The notes: generated from the sequence alone by a model not told the origin. A DNA stretch of 64,000 nucleotides from Plantago major (GCA_026545765.1 CM048840.1:43420959-43484958), one strand, 5' to 3'. Shown: positions 37,860 to 51,275, counted from the first letter of the stretch. A program made the numbers and translations.

Positions 37860-40800
37860 ATGGCACAGACGATCTTCAAGCCACAGAGCAGCTTCTTCAA
37901 ACGTCCATGTCACACAACGCTCAAAGCTTCGACCTTTAAAGCTCTGAGCTTGAGCCCTTCACCCGTGAAGCGATATAGAGTTGTTTGCTGTGTAAAAGAG
38001 ACCGAAACTGATAATTTTGCCGAAAGCCAGAGAATAGTAGAGTTGAATAACAAGAAGGGCATTCTTGGTGAGGCTGAACTCGTTAATGACGAAGTGGCTT
38101 TTCATTTGAATTGGCCGCCATGGAAGAATCTGCCTCTAAGATATAAGCTCATTGGAACTACGTCTCTCGCATTTGTTGTTTGCAACATGGATAAGGTTAT
38201 TCACTTTCTTTTTTTCTTCTGTTTCTTTGCTTAATGAGGTTGCGAAATTTCATAATTAATGTTGTTCTTGGATTAATCTTGCCTTTACATGTTTCACTTA
38301 GTGTGGGAATGATTTACATTTACTATTGGGAGGAAATATGTGGTGCAGCATCCCTTGGTAATTAATTACTAGTTACTTGCTTGCGGTTTCGATGTAGTAT
38401 AGTTTAGTGACTGCAATGTGATGAAACTAAGAACTTGTATTGAAAATTGAGGGCTGGCGGCTGGACCTCTGGAGTATTGGTTTAACTAACTCCAATGCTT
38501 GCCTACATTGAATGTATAGGTGAATTTGAGTATTGCCATAATTCCCATGTCACATCAGTTTGGTTGGAATGCTTCTGTGGCTGGACTGGTGCAATCGTCT
38601 TTTTTCTGGGGTTATGCACTTAGTCAATTGCCTGGTGGTTGGCTTGCAAAGATTTTTGGTGGGAGGTTAGTTTCTTAGGTCAAATTCTGTACGTGAGTTT
38701 TATTGACAAGGCATTAAGGCTAGATTGTAATTGCATCTCCTTGTTCGTTTTTGCTTCATCATGGAAACGCTTCAAATTCTGCTTGTCTAACCAATGCAGT
38801 AATTCGAGTAAAGGGAATATCATTATTCAACTAGCTTGGTTTTAACCAGTCAACTTTCGCTTGCAGAAAAGTTCTTGAATTGGGAGTCCTATCTTGGTCT
38901 TTGGCTACGGCGCTGGTTCCTGTTGTTGCGGGTTTTATGCCAGGGCTTATTTTCACCAGGATTTTGGTAATTCTCAATGGTCTCTGGAACCCCATGAGGA
39001 AAAAAAGTAAAAGGAAAACTATAAGCTAATGTATCTTATTAATGCATGACGGCATGACCATGTTTCTGATTTTGCAGCAAATTGAGCCTTGATAAGCAAG
39101 CTCACTATAAATTAACACATGCCGTGCAGATTATTCCTCTCTTAGATACTGACCAATACATTGACAATTTCAGGTCGGAATAGGTGAAGGTGTTTCACCT
39201 TCAGCTGCCACTGATATGATAGCAAGGTACGCCGTTTGACCACTGGATTTCATCAATTCAATGTGCAAACATGTATATAATGCTCGAAGTATGCAATTGA
39301 AGAACAAATAAAAATAGTGAAGCTGCTAAAAATTAGTTATCTTGTTTGTCAATGTTGTATGATAACACATGTTGTCAGTTATTTGTTCAATTTCAGTTTT
39401 AATATGGACGCGAGTATGTGACTAAAGTTGAGGGAACAGTAAGTTACTCCATTGGTGATGTGGGGGTCTTTGTAAGAGGCCTGGAATTTGCACCTTGCAG
39501 AATGCAAGGGTGAACCCCTGGGAGCAGATAATGGAGGGTAAACCCCTAATAAATTCACGAACTATTATCTAGTCCCCAACTTTAGAACAATTACACAGGT
39601 TCAAAATAAATTTATTATGTTGACCAACCCAATCGTGTGGAAATTATTTGTGCAATTAGCCCATTATAAACTTTAGGGATGTGTATTGAGAATTAAGTAA
39701 TTTAAATTAGAAGATTTGAATTTATTCTCTTATTAAAGTTGAATAAGTAAGAAAGAAACAATATACATGTGGCCTCATTTTCAGCAGGTGACATGGAAAT
39801 TTTTTTGGTCCTACGTGTAATTGAAGTATAAATATCGAGAGTTCATGCGTTTGTTCCAATGCCGGGACTAATCTGACTGGAGGTCTAGTAGTAGGGGTGA
39901 TGGATGTAATAACCTCTATAGATGTGGTTCTTTCATTTTTGTGATTGAGTTTGGAGAACGGACATGATCTTATTGCCTCCATATAATAGATACACTATAT
40001 TAGAATTGTACTTACTGGAACATCTGTTAGTGAGGGGTGGGTTTTGTGTTAGATTATAAGTTATACATACTAGTTGGTAGTTCTTATTCAATAAATTTTA
40101 CGCCCCTATATAGTTGATATATTTAAATACTTTACAAGTTATAGTTTCACTAGTGTGATACTGTAGATATTGAGACAGTATGTTTACACTTCCCTTTATG
40201 GCCTGATGAGTTGTTTGGATCTCAAGCTATCAGTTACTCTTTCCAAAAGAGCCATGTGACCTGCCCATGAGTAATTAATGAAGACCAGTGATTCCATTAT
40301 TTAACCCGTTTTCTTGATTATTATTCATTCTTCTTTATTAAGTTGCTGTATAAGAATATTGAGAATTTGAAATAGGAGTTGGATAGGTTTTGGTTTAAAC
40401 TTCATTTGTTATAACACAATATTTAAGAAGAATAGTGAGAAAAGTGTCGTTTGTTATAACACAATATTTTGGAAGAATAGTGAGAAAAGTGGGTACCTAG
40501 ATATCAAATCATATTTGTTATATTATGCAATGCTGAAAGATAAGAGCATGGAGTAAATCAACTGGTAGGTTTGAGATTGAGATGCATTAGAATTATGGTT
40601 GATTTTTTTGGGTCGATGTGAAATTGTAACTTTCTGACAAAATTTATAATCATGGTTCTTTTACATGTGATCTATGAATCCTCAATCATGTTGCAGTGGT
40701 TCTATAATTTATTGTGACCTAAGATTCGGATAAGTTATTATTTTCTGTTTTATAATTCTGGCAACTTCCTTTTGTTGTATTCTAAGTAGACTCATGCATC

Positions 40801-43800
40801 AACAGTACACCGACCGCAACTCCTTGCATCACAAAGCTCATGCTCTTCTTCACTTGTGTGTCTCCGTGGGGACTGCACTTGTAGTTGCTTATGTCTTCAC
40901 TTATGTCTTCACTTATTTGTATTTTAATTAACATCAAAATTGTTACAGGTCAATTCCGATAGAAGAGCGATCACGTGCAGTATCGTTTGTTTTTGGTGGT
41001 CTTAGTGTTGGAAGCGTATTGGGGTAATAATCTTTTGATACTGCCTTGAAGTACCATTACTTGTGCTTTGCTAGTTGTATATTCACTTCAAAAAGTAGCC
41101 GATCCATGTTGAACCCTTCAAATGGATGTGGTGAAGTTCATGCTTTCTTCATAAGTTCAGTTGATGGGTATTGGACTACAAACATTTCATGGCAACTATT
41201 GATATATCCATATAATCATAGTTCACACAGTTCTCTGCTTGTGATCTCCTTCCCCTTTTCGAAGTAATAGTAGATTATAATTGTAATTCAGCAGTATGGT
41301 ATTCTGCAATTAGAATGGCAAGTCATCTATGGAAGTTGAGTTTGAATGGAGTCTCATGTTTTGCAACTTGCAGGCTTCTATTGGCTCCTCCACTTATACA
41401 AGCCTATGGTTGGGAATCCGTTTTTTACATTTTTGGCTCCCTAGGTATAACATGGTAAGATAATGTTACTACAGTACCTTTTCCTTGCCTGACAATTAGA
41501 AAATAACGGGAATAAGAGTATGAAGAGAATTGCTCTGTATACGTGCCATTTCATTTTAGAAACATAATCTACTCTACTCTGTTGGTTTAATATAACATGT
41601 TGAGTTTCCTGTGGACAAAATATAGCACTGATTAATGCTGTAAGATGCTGGATTTATGTCTACCACGCATAACTCTTTAACCATAATGCAGGTTTACGGG
41701 ATTTCAGTTTGTTCAAAAAGATCAAATTTCTCCGAGTGCAACTCATCTTTCATGTATGTTAGATTTCCTTTCACTGTTTCTCCTGAAATGTTGCTTATTT
41801 GTTTTATGAAGCCAGATGGGTTCTTGCAGAATCCTTTCCCAGTTAATTAGCTCTTCAGTTTCTAATACATTTAAACTCCAAGGCATACTGGAACCACAAT
41901 AGTAGGTATGTGATGGCTATGAGTAATATCGGCATCTTTGGATAATTGGATCAACTTTTGCTATAGAGGTTTAGTAATTTATGAATTAGTGAGATACTAC
42001 TTGGAAATAACTTTGTCTTAAATTCTGGTTCGTAAAGCATAATGATGCGTCTATTTGTCATGTAATTTGATGTGTACTTGAAATATAAAAACACGAAGAC
42101 TAAAGCTCCAATTTACATTTACTCCCTTTTTTACTTTATATTGTTAAATGTATCCCTTTGACGTTTACACTTTACAACAATAGCATTTGCACCTTCATAA
42201 TTTTTCATTTTCTGCTCTGCACTTCATATTTGCTCCTTTAGTGGGGAAAGTACATATAATCTCAATCTAGGAGGGCCGCGATGTAATTGGCTTTACTACA
42301 AGATGTTGGGAGAAAACAAGTGTGCAGCAATTTCATATTATGAACTATGAAGGAGCGAAAGAGATGAAGAACAGCAATCAGGCATGGAAAAAATGAAGAG
42401 TAGGAAGAAATGCAAGGAATAGAACAAAGTTGTATTGTGGGTGCTGAGTTATAGCAAAAGACGTGATTGCAAGAATTGATTAAATAAAAAAAAAAACAGA
42501 GAGAAAAGAAAGAAAACTCTACTGCTCCCAGTAATCAAGAATTCAAGATGCTCATGCTCTGTTATATTCCTTGAATGGTTGCACATTACGTAAATTTAGT
42601 GATAAGCAGCGTGACCTGCTTTTTTTTATACGTTGGCTGCCAAAGGATAAGTTAATCGGGAGTTTGGGACAATCCTTGTGGTGTTGTACTGACTTTTCCT
42701 ATGTCAGTTGCCAATACTAAATTGTGTGAACATGTATGGTGTTTCGATCAACATATTACATTATGGTCTGTGCACTGAACTTTAACTTTTCAGGGCCTAA
42801 GGCGGATCCAAGGAATAAGTCATTGAGTTCGTCACTTGAAGAGTTGGGTAGCTCCGCACAGGTCTTGTATCTGCTCTATACTTCCATCTTTGAGATTTAT
42901 AAAAATGCAGTAACATTTAATATAAAATTTTGCTAATTGAGGATTGGAAAAAATTAAGTAGTGTCCGTCCTTCCATCTTACCTTCTCTTGCATATCTGTA
43001 GGATGTACCGTGGAAAGAATTTTTCAAATGCAAAGCTGTCTGGGCTATGATCTATACTCACTTTTGCGGCAGTTGGGGTCATTTTACCTGCTTGTCTTGG
43101 CTTCCAACATATTTCAGGTAAACTTTTGTCTATTTGACCATATATGAAGGTAGGATATGTCCTACCTTGCTTTGCAGAACCTTTTCTGTTTACCATGATA
43201 CCTATGCATGACTTGAGTAATAATTTATCAAGAAATGCATGGCATTTTCGTATGTTGAAAGAACTATTGAATCTTGCATCCATAGAACAGGGGAAAACAT
43301 ATATATGGGGGCCATGACCAAACTAGTTGACCTTGACATTTAACAATGGTAGGAATTTGCTGAGACTAGTATTAAAAATTCATAATTAAGTTTCTTCGAC
43401 AAAGTTGGGCTGGCCCCTTCACCATTCTCTCCTCCCTGGCTGTCTTAGATAGTCAACATTGTCCAGTTGGTCTTTCATGTACAATTATATACTGAGCAAA
43501 ATTGTTAACTTTTTGAGTAACATTGCTTGCAGCGAGGCGCTGAATCTTGATCTTACAGAAGCTGCATGGGTATGTCTACAAGTATTCTTATGTATTTATT
43601 ATCTTCTCATGTATAGTGTTCTTTTGATTGCCTGCACACCCCTTTTGGCTCTTGATTCTAAAATGATTTTAAAGGTAACTGCTGATTTGCCAAAACCATC
43701 GAAATGGTGGCTTCTTCATGAAAAAAGAATCAGTGTTGATTCAAGGCTTCATACAGCATCTCCCTCATTTATGTTTCAATTGTAAACATAAAGTTGCACT

Positions 43801-45535
43801 CCTAAAAAAAAGAAACAAATTACTTTGCCTAAATGCATCAACGATTCATAGCCTCATAGGCATATGGCCTATATAACCATTGTGTATACACTTCCTTTTC
43901 TAACAAAATGACCCATTACTAGTTGGGCTGGGTCAGTGAGTTAATGCCAGCATTATTCTTTGATTGAATTTGAATATATGTAACAATCTTTTCATTATTA
44001 TGAAAAGTCAGGTTTCATTGCTTCCTCCACTAGCTTCAATCTTTGTGACAAGCATTGCATCACAATTTGCAGATGGGCTGATTAAGAAAGGGGTTGAAAC
44101 GACAGTGGTAAGTACACAAAAGGGAAGACCATCTAAGTTTGACCAGAGGAGAATACACCTGACATTTTGTTGTATTGCATGTGACAGGTACGGAAGCTTT
44201 GCCAAACTATTGCATTCCTATCTCCTGCGACTTGCATGATTCTTTCCTCGGTTGACATTGGACTGAGTCCTTGGGAGATCGTATTACTCCTCACGAGTGG
44301 CCTAGCACTATCCAGTTTTGCTTTATCAGGTACTCAACTATGAACTCTAGTATCAGACTGAGATATCTCCTGCAAATGATAAACCTGTCTATTTAATCAT
44401 TTCTTGATTGTAGGACTATATTGTACTCACCAAGACATGTCACCGGAGTACGCTAGCATTCTTTTGGTAAGTAACAAAGCAGTTGTTTTCCGGCTTCTAT
44501 ATGTCTCTGGGATTAATGTGAGAATCTTATACATAATATGTGATTTTCTTATTCTGGAATCCAGGATTTGACAGGCCTTTCATATTACGATTTCTCCTTC
44601 TAACTATTTGCGAGGATTTACACTATTTCATGCTTAGCATGAAATGCCTTTTCTTTCTAGATGTGGTTTGTTTGGTTTCAATATTTGAGAAAATGCCTTT
44701 CAAAACATGCTTGCTGATTCTGTGCAATATAAGTAATGCAATGGAATTGTGCAAATTGATTACCTCATAGACCTCGTGTTCTATATACTACCTCCGTCCC
44801 AGCTTCATCTTCCCGCATTCCATTTTGGTCCGTCCCAACTTCATCTTCTCATCCCTTAAATGGAAAATCTCTCTCCTACTTTATACACTATTTCTCCTAC
44901 TTTATTCACTATTACTCCTACTTTATACACTATCTTTCATACTTTATCACTATTACTCCTACTTTATTCACTTTTATCTTAAAACCCGTGCCCGGGGCCA
45001 CGGGAAGATCAACCCGGGACGGAGGGAGTAATTGTTAATTCCACTGTTCGAACATATACCATTTATTGCAGATGTCCGTGTGGTAAAAGCCACATGAATT
45101 AATGAAACCGTGTTGTCAAACAAGTTCAAGCCAAGGGACGCATGACTACATAAATGTTACTAACCATTGTTTTGTGCCCAGCTCTTCAAATCTAATCTTA
45201 TAAATGCTACCAACACCACTTTCATGTGTAGATTTCAACATTTTTTTTTCTTGCAGGGCATTACCAACACTTTTGGAGCAATACCTGGAATAGTCGGTGT
45301 TGCTCTTACAGGGTACCTTCTCGACTCGACTCATTCATGGGGGGTAAGTTACTTCCTTCCCTTCTTCCTATCCTACGATTAGTACCATAACTTGTTAAAT
45401 AACTGTTGCTTGACACTTTCGTTTCTGTTACAGATTTCGCTTTTTGCACCGTCCATCTTCTTCTATCTTACCGGTACAGTAGTATGGTTGGCTCTAGCAA
45501 GCAGTAAACCACAAACATTCTCAAAAAGTGATTAG
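37860..45535 (+). CDS. PHT4: PHT4-family plastid anion/phosphate transporter (MFS)
   Basis: Member of the PHT4/ANTR branch (SLC17-like) of the major facilitator superfamily, which moves phosphate or organic anions across plastid membranes. Fifteen exons: 37860-38195, 38520-38665, 38867-38966, 39174-39226, 40949-41023, 41374-41454, 41692-41753, 42794-42861, 43002-43117, 43533-43569, 44012-44107, 44188-44329, 44414-44466, 45257-45343, 45434-45535. All have GT..AG borders; 1554 nt, 517 aa, normal length. Residues 1 to about 65 look like a transit peptide. Then come MDKVNLSIAIIPMSHQFGW, the SSFFWGYALSQLPGGWLA helix, GIGEGVSPSA, RSRAVSFVFGGLSVGSVLG, the central linker ELGSSAQDVPWKEFF, WLPTYFSEALNL and NTFGAIPGIVGVALTG. 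The sequence most resembles PHT4;3-type members from memory; the exact paralogue is not certain. A MITE sits in intron 13. Confidence 0.95.
40404..40492. repeat. Two-copy tandem repeat in PHT4 intron 4
   Basis: TTTGTTATAACACAATATTT plus AAGAATAGTGAGAAAAGTG occurs twice in tandem (period about 46 bp) with few differences. Confidence 0.85.
44788..45028. mobile_element. Stowaway-type MITE (241 bp) in PHT4 intron 13
   Basis: CTACCTCCGTCCCAGCTTC at the left and CCCGGGACGGAGGGAG at the right, TA flanks (44786-44787 and 45029-45030). The interior has repeated CTCCTACTTTAT(A/T)CACTAT units, about five copies. Confidence 0.88.
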
Positions 45536-46379
45536 ATTTATCAAGACCTTGCATACATTGCCAACCCGTCCGGGACAACAATTTTGTGCAGTATGTTCCC
45601 CTTACATAGCTTAATTCTTATCCTCTTTTTCATGCAGCCACAGAAAAATAGCTATTAAATTTTGAGACTATTGTATATATTACATAGTCCTGATTCACAG
45701 GCTATGAGATGTTCATTCTGTTGTAATAGAAAATTTGTTACCACGAGTTCCATGAGACCTTACATATGACTTGCATAATCTCGCTTCTTGACTACCTGAA
45801 TGATCTGTCTCTGGTAGATTACTTGCATAAATCTTGCAGTTTAATATTGGAATGTACTTGTATAGATTGATCCATCAAATCTTGTTCATTATGTTACTAC
45901 ATTGCATGCATTCTTAACTCTACTTGTATGAAACATCTTTTTTTGCATGCATTGTACTTGATGTACTTAAATGTACATGAGAGTTATGTTGGATCTTTTA
46001 GCACTAGTTTATCATCTCGATGAGCTTATGTGAACGTCTACCTGGTAGTTGTTCATGTTATATGAACGTCTAGCTGGTAGTTGATAAGCTCGTTGAGGTA
46101 GTTGGTAGTCGATCTGATTTGTTTTTATCTACTATATTTAGCAAATCGTTTAGCTTACACCTTCATAAAAATCGACTAGCTTATCAGCTACCTAATCAGG
46201 TATCAACTACCTTATAAGTTTATCATCTATACGCTACCTTATTAGGTAGTTTTGCTAAACAAAGTCGTTATGTTATGAGGAGACTTGTAATTTTTTCATC
46301 ATTAATCAAGAAGCAATGCCAAATAGGCCTGTGTTATGTTATATTGAATGAACATGGATATCACTCTGGAGCTACTTTA
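45536..46379. other. PHT4 3' flank with a TAGTTG/CTACC-rich inverted-repeat patch
   Basis: Begins with PHT4 3' UTR. From about 46015 to 46262, GGTAGTTGATAAGCT-type and AGCTTATCAGCTACC/CAACTACC-type motifs mirror each other, as in a decayed MITE. Ends are not definable. Confidence 0.4.
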
Positions 46380-46736
46380 TCAAGGGAATGCATGTGCCAT
46401 TCTCCGGTTGGCAAGTGGTGGAGGAGCTGCAATCGACTTGCAGAAGTTGGTGAGTGTAGGTACAGATGAGCTAATCAAAGGGAAAAACTTATCGATGCAA
46501 TCTTGATCAACTTGAAGGAACTTCTCACAGCATTCAGGGGTGATGTATTGTAGCTTAAGCGTGAAGACGGAAGCCACTAATTCTTCGACACAATTCGAAA
46601 CACTTTTGATTGTGTCCAAACATTCTGCACCAGGCCATGCCGGTGGATCTTGTGGTGTGAAGGTCGCCAGCGAGCTTGTCACTGAAAGGAACGCGATGAA
46701 GATTGTGATTGTGTACATGGTTATGAATTGAGTCAT
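46380..46736 (-). CDS. Secreted prolamin-like / ECA1-type cysteine-rich peptide
   Basis: 118 aa, single exon. Residues 1 to about 24 are a hydrophobic signal peptide (MTQFITMYTITIFIAFLSVTSSLA). The mature part has six cysteines at 39, 49, 69, 70, 80 and 99 in the pattern C..C..CC..C..C, with the CVEEL and ITPECCEKFLQVDQDC blocks of the Prolamin-like domain. That domain is found in ECA1 gametogenesis-related and egg-cell-secreted (EC1) families. Such proteins are secreted and many act in reproduction; which branch this belongs to cannot be settled here. A TATA-like CATAAATAGC lies about 90 bp upstream on the minus strand. The gene is intact. Confidence 0.85.
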   Translation of the reverse strand: MTQFITMYTITIFIAFLSVTSSLATFTPQDPPAWPGAECLDTIKSVSNCVEELVASVFTLKLQYITPECCEKFLQVDQDCIDKFFPLISSSVPTLTNFCKSIAAPPPLANRRMAHAFP

Positions 46737-46823
46737 GTTGTTGGAAGGACTACTGATTATTTTGGGTTATGAATGTGATGAGTTTGACAGAATAAATCAA
46801 GTTTCTCTGTGGCTTTTGAGGAG

Positions 46824-46833
46824 GCTATTTATG
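46824..46833 (-). promoter_or_regulatory. TATA-like box of the prolamin-like gene
   Basis: Minus strand CATAAATAGC, about 90 bp upstream of the start codon at 46736. Confidence 0.5.
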
Positions 46834-46979
46834 GGGGATTGTAGTTGAATATTTAACGCAAAATGAGATGAAGTGTTTATTAGCATTTATTAGAACATAA
46901 CAGTTCAAGAATATCGAAACGTTCTTATTTAAACATTGTTTTGCTGCATTTTTATAAAAAAAAATCATGAAAAGTGGTA

Positions 46980-47180
46980 CTCCCTCCGTCACGTAATATA
47001 GTTACACGTTAGTATATTTTTGCATTTAAATATACACGTGGATATGCTGTATTTAATAGCATAATGCATAATTTACGGATAAAAACAGAAAGAGGAAGAA
47101 TTAAATAAGATTGAAATTAAATGCATAAAGTTGGGAGTTTTCACGTTTCAACTAATAAAGCTTTTTATAATTTAGCTTTT
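46980..47180. mobile_element. Stowaway-like end without partner
   Basis: CTCCCTCCGTCACGTAATAT follows TA (46978-46979). No matching right end was seen before 47470, so the right limit is arbitrary. Confidence 0.35.
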
Positions 47181-47477
47181 TATAATTGTTATTGTAACCT
47201 TTATTTTGGTAGTTATTACTACATTTGCTTAGGATGAGTATTGTATAGATTGACACTTTAGTGTAGTATATAATAAATTTATAACACTACAATACACAAA
47301 GTCATACGTCACGTTCCCATAATTTCAAATACTTTATTCATCTTACATCCTTTACTAATTTATTCTATGATCATATGTAACACCAATTCACACTTTCTAT
47401 TACATTCACAAAATCGTAAAACCCTCAATGTTTCTTAGTGTAAATATAACTTTCTTGATTAATTTTAGTCCAAGAGG

Positions 47478-50122
47478 TCACATGAAACTTACTCTACTAC
47501 GTCTATCAATAGTAGTTGCCATCTTACGAAGAAATTCAGCATTAATCCTCATAAGGCTTGCCAAAATGGTACTCATGTTGATACGGTTCTCTGGAAAATC
47601 TTCTATGCATTCTACTGCTAGCTTCAGGATCAGATTCAAACAACTTGTAATTTCAGACAGATTATCTTCATTAGTCATCACAAGCAGATTAGCATCAACA
47701 ATTTCTAAGATCTTGTCTTGGACTATTGCTTCAGATATCCATCTTTTCATGGTAAAAGAACCCGAAAAGTTGGCATTTGTTGCCTTTTTCCCTGTAACCA
47801 TTTCAATCATCAAAACTCCAAAACTGTATACATCAACCTTGGTGGACACAATACCTTCTGACCCGTACTCTGTAGACATACATTTGTCAGATGATAATTA
47901 ACTATTTCTAAATGTAGAAAAAACTTAGATACGCAAAAAATTTAGTTAAATATAAACATGTACGAAATTGTTACCTGGGGCCATGTATCCCATTGTACCA
48001 AGTGTTCGGGTTTGGACTATCGATATATCGTCTCCCAAAAGCTTGGCTATGCCAAAATCACCCAAATGTGCAACCATATCGTCATCAAAAAGTATGTTGT
48101 TCGGCTTTATGTCGCAATGTACAATGGGAACTGAAGTTCCATGGTGTAGATACTCGACTACTGAAGCTATATCAATCATTATTCTCAACCTTTGGATAAT
48201 ATCCAAGAAATTGTCCCTTCGATACAACCAAATTTCCAAACTTTCTTTAGGCATGAATTCCATCACAATGGCCTTCAGATCTAGGTTTGAACAAGTGGTA
48301 ATAACCTTAACCAAATTCCTATGTCTGATGTTTCTCATGACTTCACATTCAACATCAAAGCTCTTGAGTACTGTTTGCAGAATATCAATATTGAACTTTT
48401 TTACTGCAGCAACAATCCCATTAGCAAACATCGCCTTGTACACTACACCCGAGCTTCCCCTTCCTATCATATTTGATGAATCAAAATTTCTTGTTGCTCT
48501 AAGAATTTCTGCGTATGTAATCCTCTCTGTCAACTCGAGATCTTTCTCAGTTTTGACCTGTTTGTGTTGATATCGATTCCTGATCAGGAAAATAACAACT
48601 AAAAGTACAACTAGAAGTATGATTACTACACTCGGTGGTAGAACATATTTTAGAAGTACTTTTGTCCTGTTCTTCATTCTTGAATGTACAGAACTCTTAC
48701 AAGCCATAACTTCAAATCGAGGTTCTCCACATAGGCCCTTATTTCCAATCAAAGATTGAGAAGTGAAGTTCTGAAACGGCCCCCCATCTGGTATCGCACC
48801 ACTCAAATCATTAAAAGAAAGATTTAAATAGGATAGGTGAAGAAGCTTCTCTAAAGACTTGGGGATTCCTCCAGATATATTGTTGTTTGAAAGATCCAAG
48901 TACCCCAAACTTACAAGATTGCCAAAGCTTTCAGGAATAACACCATCTAACATGTTCATCGATAATGAAAGGTTGACCAAATTCTGAAGATTCCCAATAC
49001 TAGTTGGTATCTCACCCTGAAGATTGTTGTCGAATAAATACAACTCTTGTAACCATACAACAGTTCCAATTTCTTGACTTAAAGCACCCGTGAGTAAATT
49101 GGAAGACAAGTTGACAATTAGAATTGCCTTATTATTCCAAAATGCTGGTAGCAAGGATGAAATTAGTTCATTTGACTCCAAGTAAAGTTGTCTCAATGAA
49201 GAAATATTTCCTATGCAACTTGGCACTTCCCCTGTAAGCCTGTTGGTGCTCAAATCAACTTCATACAACATTTGCAAATTGCATAAACCACTAGGTATAT
49301 CACCTTGTATCCGATTTCTGTACATTCTTAACCTTTGCAAGTTTCTCATGTTGCCAATTGTACCAGGAATTTGTCCAGTGAGAGAATTTTCAGCCAAACT
49401 CAACCAATTCATATTGCTCATATTACCGATCTCAATTGGTATCTCACCTCGTAAGCCTGAACCCGATGCATGAAATTTCTCTAAAGAGGACGATAAGTTC
49501 CCTACAGACTTTGGAAGAATTCCATGCAAAAGGTTATAGCCAATCTGTAAGTTCTGTAAGTTTGGACAATTAACCAGTGAAGTTAGAAACTCTAGTTCAT
49601 GCTGCGATGGAGCATTTGTTAACCGATTCCCTTCCAGGTTTAAGTACTCTAGCTTGCGCAGGTCCCCAAAGGTCATAGGGATGTTCCCAGTTAACAAATT
49701 GTAACCCAGAGAAAGAGCTGAAAGTTTTGTTGCATTTGAAATAGAGAATGGAATTGGCCCAGATAGCCTATTGGAACTAACGATGAGAAGTTCAAGATTT
49801 GGGAGCCTCATGGAAATGTCAGAGGGAAGTGTACCAGATAGATTGTTACCAGTGAGAACAAGAACTCGCAAGTTGGAGATATTGAAAATGGAGGTAGGGA
49901 ATTGTCCATTGAGGTTGTCGAAACTCAAGTACATTTCTTGTAAATTTGAAAGTTGTCCATACTCAAGAGGTATTTGCCCATATATATTATTATGATCCAT
50001 GTCTATCATCTCCAAATTGGATAAATTCCCAAGTGAAGGAGGTAAAATACCTATCATTCCATTCCGTCGAATGTTCAACATTTGTAAGGATTTTGCATTT
50101 CCAATGTCTCCTGGTAAACTCC
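47478..50122 (-). CDS. LRR receptor-like kinase, LRR-XII (EFR/Xa21) type, N-terminal exon not found
   Basis: Plasma-membrane receptor kinase. Two minus-strand exons are visible: 50122-47975 and 47869-47478, joined at a phase-1 GT..AG junction in the kinase (GYMAP|EYGSEG). About 18 plant-type LRRs (NLS.L....N.L.G.IP) are followed by the cap SLIGNKGLCGEP, a membrane segment VLPPSVVIILLVVLLVVIFLI and a basic patch. The kinase has GRGSSGVVYK, AVKKF, HCDIKPNNILFD, LGDFGIAK and VDVYSFGVLMIEM. Cys before the catalytic Asp makes it non-RD, common in immune receptors. The first exon here begins after a CTCCAG acceptor, in mid LRR. No signal peptide or LRR N-terminal cap was found up to 55 kb, so the gene is probably 5'-truncated or has lost its first exon. 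Confidence 0.85.
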
Positions 50123-50162
50123 CTGGAGAACCAAACATAAATAAATGAATGATTATCGTCAA

Positions 50163-50394
50163 TCAACTTTTTCTTGCTTTCTTTATTATTTATTCCTTTT
50201 ATATTTAAAAAGTTATACTCCGTCCAACTTATATAGATATTTTATTAATCTTTTTACTACATAGTTGTTCAAAATTATGAAGAAAAAGAGCCCTAGAAAT
50301 GTGTATGTATGTATGTAACAATTATAGAATACATATACGAATGCAAGTAATATTGTTGTTTCTGATAATGAATTTCTTTTTTGCAAGTTGAATT
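50163..50394. other. Flank of the LRR kinase, nothing recognised
   Basis: Where the missing upstream exon or intron would be expected. No LRR-coding sequence on the minus strand. Confidence 0.4.
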
Positions 50395-50735
50395 AGTGTT
50401 TGAGTTGATTTGTTTCAATTTAATTGGAGAAGATGGAGCAGAAAGATTGGTTATCGTTGTTTTTTAATGATGAATTAATTTTATTGGGTTGAATTCGGGC
50501 TTAAAATTTAATTGGAGAAGACATTATTTTTTTAATGATGAATTGATTTTGTTGGGGGTTGAATTAGTATTTCGTTGTTTTTTAATGATTGTTTTTTTTT
50601 TTAATGATGAATTGATTTTGTTGGGGTTGAATTAGTATTTAAAATTTAAATGGAGAAGGAAGATTGATTTTTGTTATGATGCATTGATTTTGTTGAGATT
50701 GAATTAGGGCTTGTAATTTGATTGAATAAAACAGA
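50395..50735. repeat. Degenerate tandem repeat, about 90-bp unit
   Basis: AATGATGAATTGATTTTGTT, GGGTTGAATTAG(G/T) and AATTTAATTGGAGAAG blocks recur four to five times in the same order. Confidence 0.7.
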
Positions 50736-51169
50736 TTGTTTTTTGTAATTAAAGTTTAATTTACACATATATTATAAATGAGTCCAATTAAGTATTCAAT
50801 TGCACAATTTCAATAGTTGTCCACTTACACACACTAATATTAAAAGAAATACTTTTTGGACCTATGAACTCATACCAAAATGTGTTGTTCCAATTTTACC
50901 CATCATAAAATGTAACCATACATGCACTAAAGTGAAAATGTACATAAACAAATAGAAGAGGAAAATAAATCAAGGGACAACCGATAATATACTAATTACA
51001 TGCACCAACAGAAGGAAAATGTAGAGTTATTCACCCCAAGATTAAATCCCTGCACCAACAAGAAAATGAAAAGTTATATTGAAATTTACAATTTTTACTA
51101 ATCCACCATTAATAGTTACATTCACTAATTAAGTCCTCTGACTTTTCTCTTCCTTCATTCATGTACTTC

Positions 51170-51275
51170 AATTTCATCATTTTAAATCTCCAAATGATGG
51201 TGCTATTTGAACACTTGCATTTCATCACTTTAAATCTCCAAATGCTGGTGCTATTTGAACACTTGCAGGTTAGCA
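51170..51275. repeat. Two-copy tandem repeat, about 50 bp
   Basis: TTTCATCA(T/C)TTTAAATCTC and CCAAATG(A/C)TGGTGCTATTTG with GAACACTTGCA occur twice back to back with two or three differences. Confidence 0.88.
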
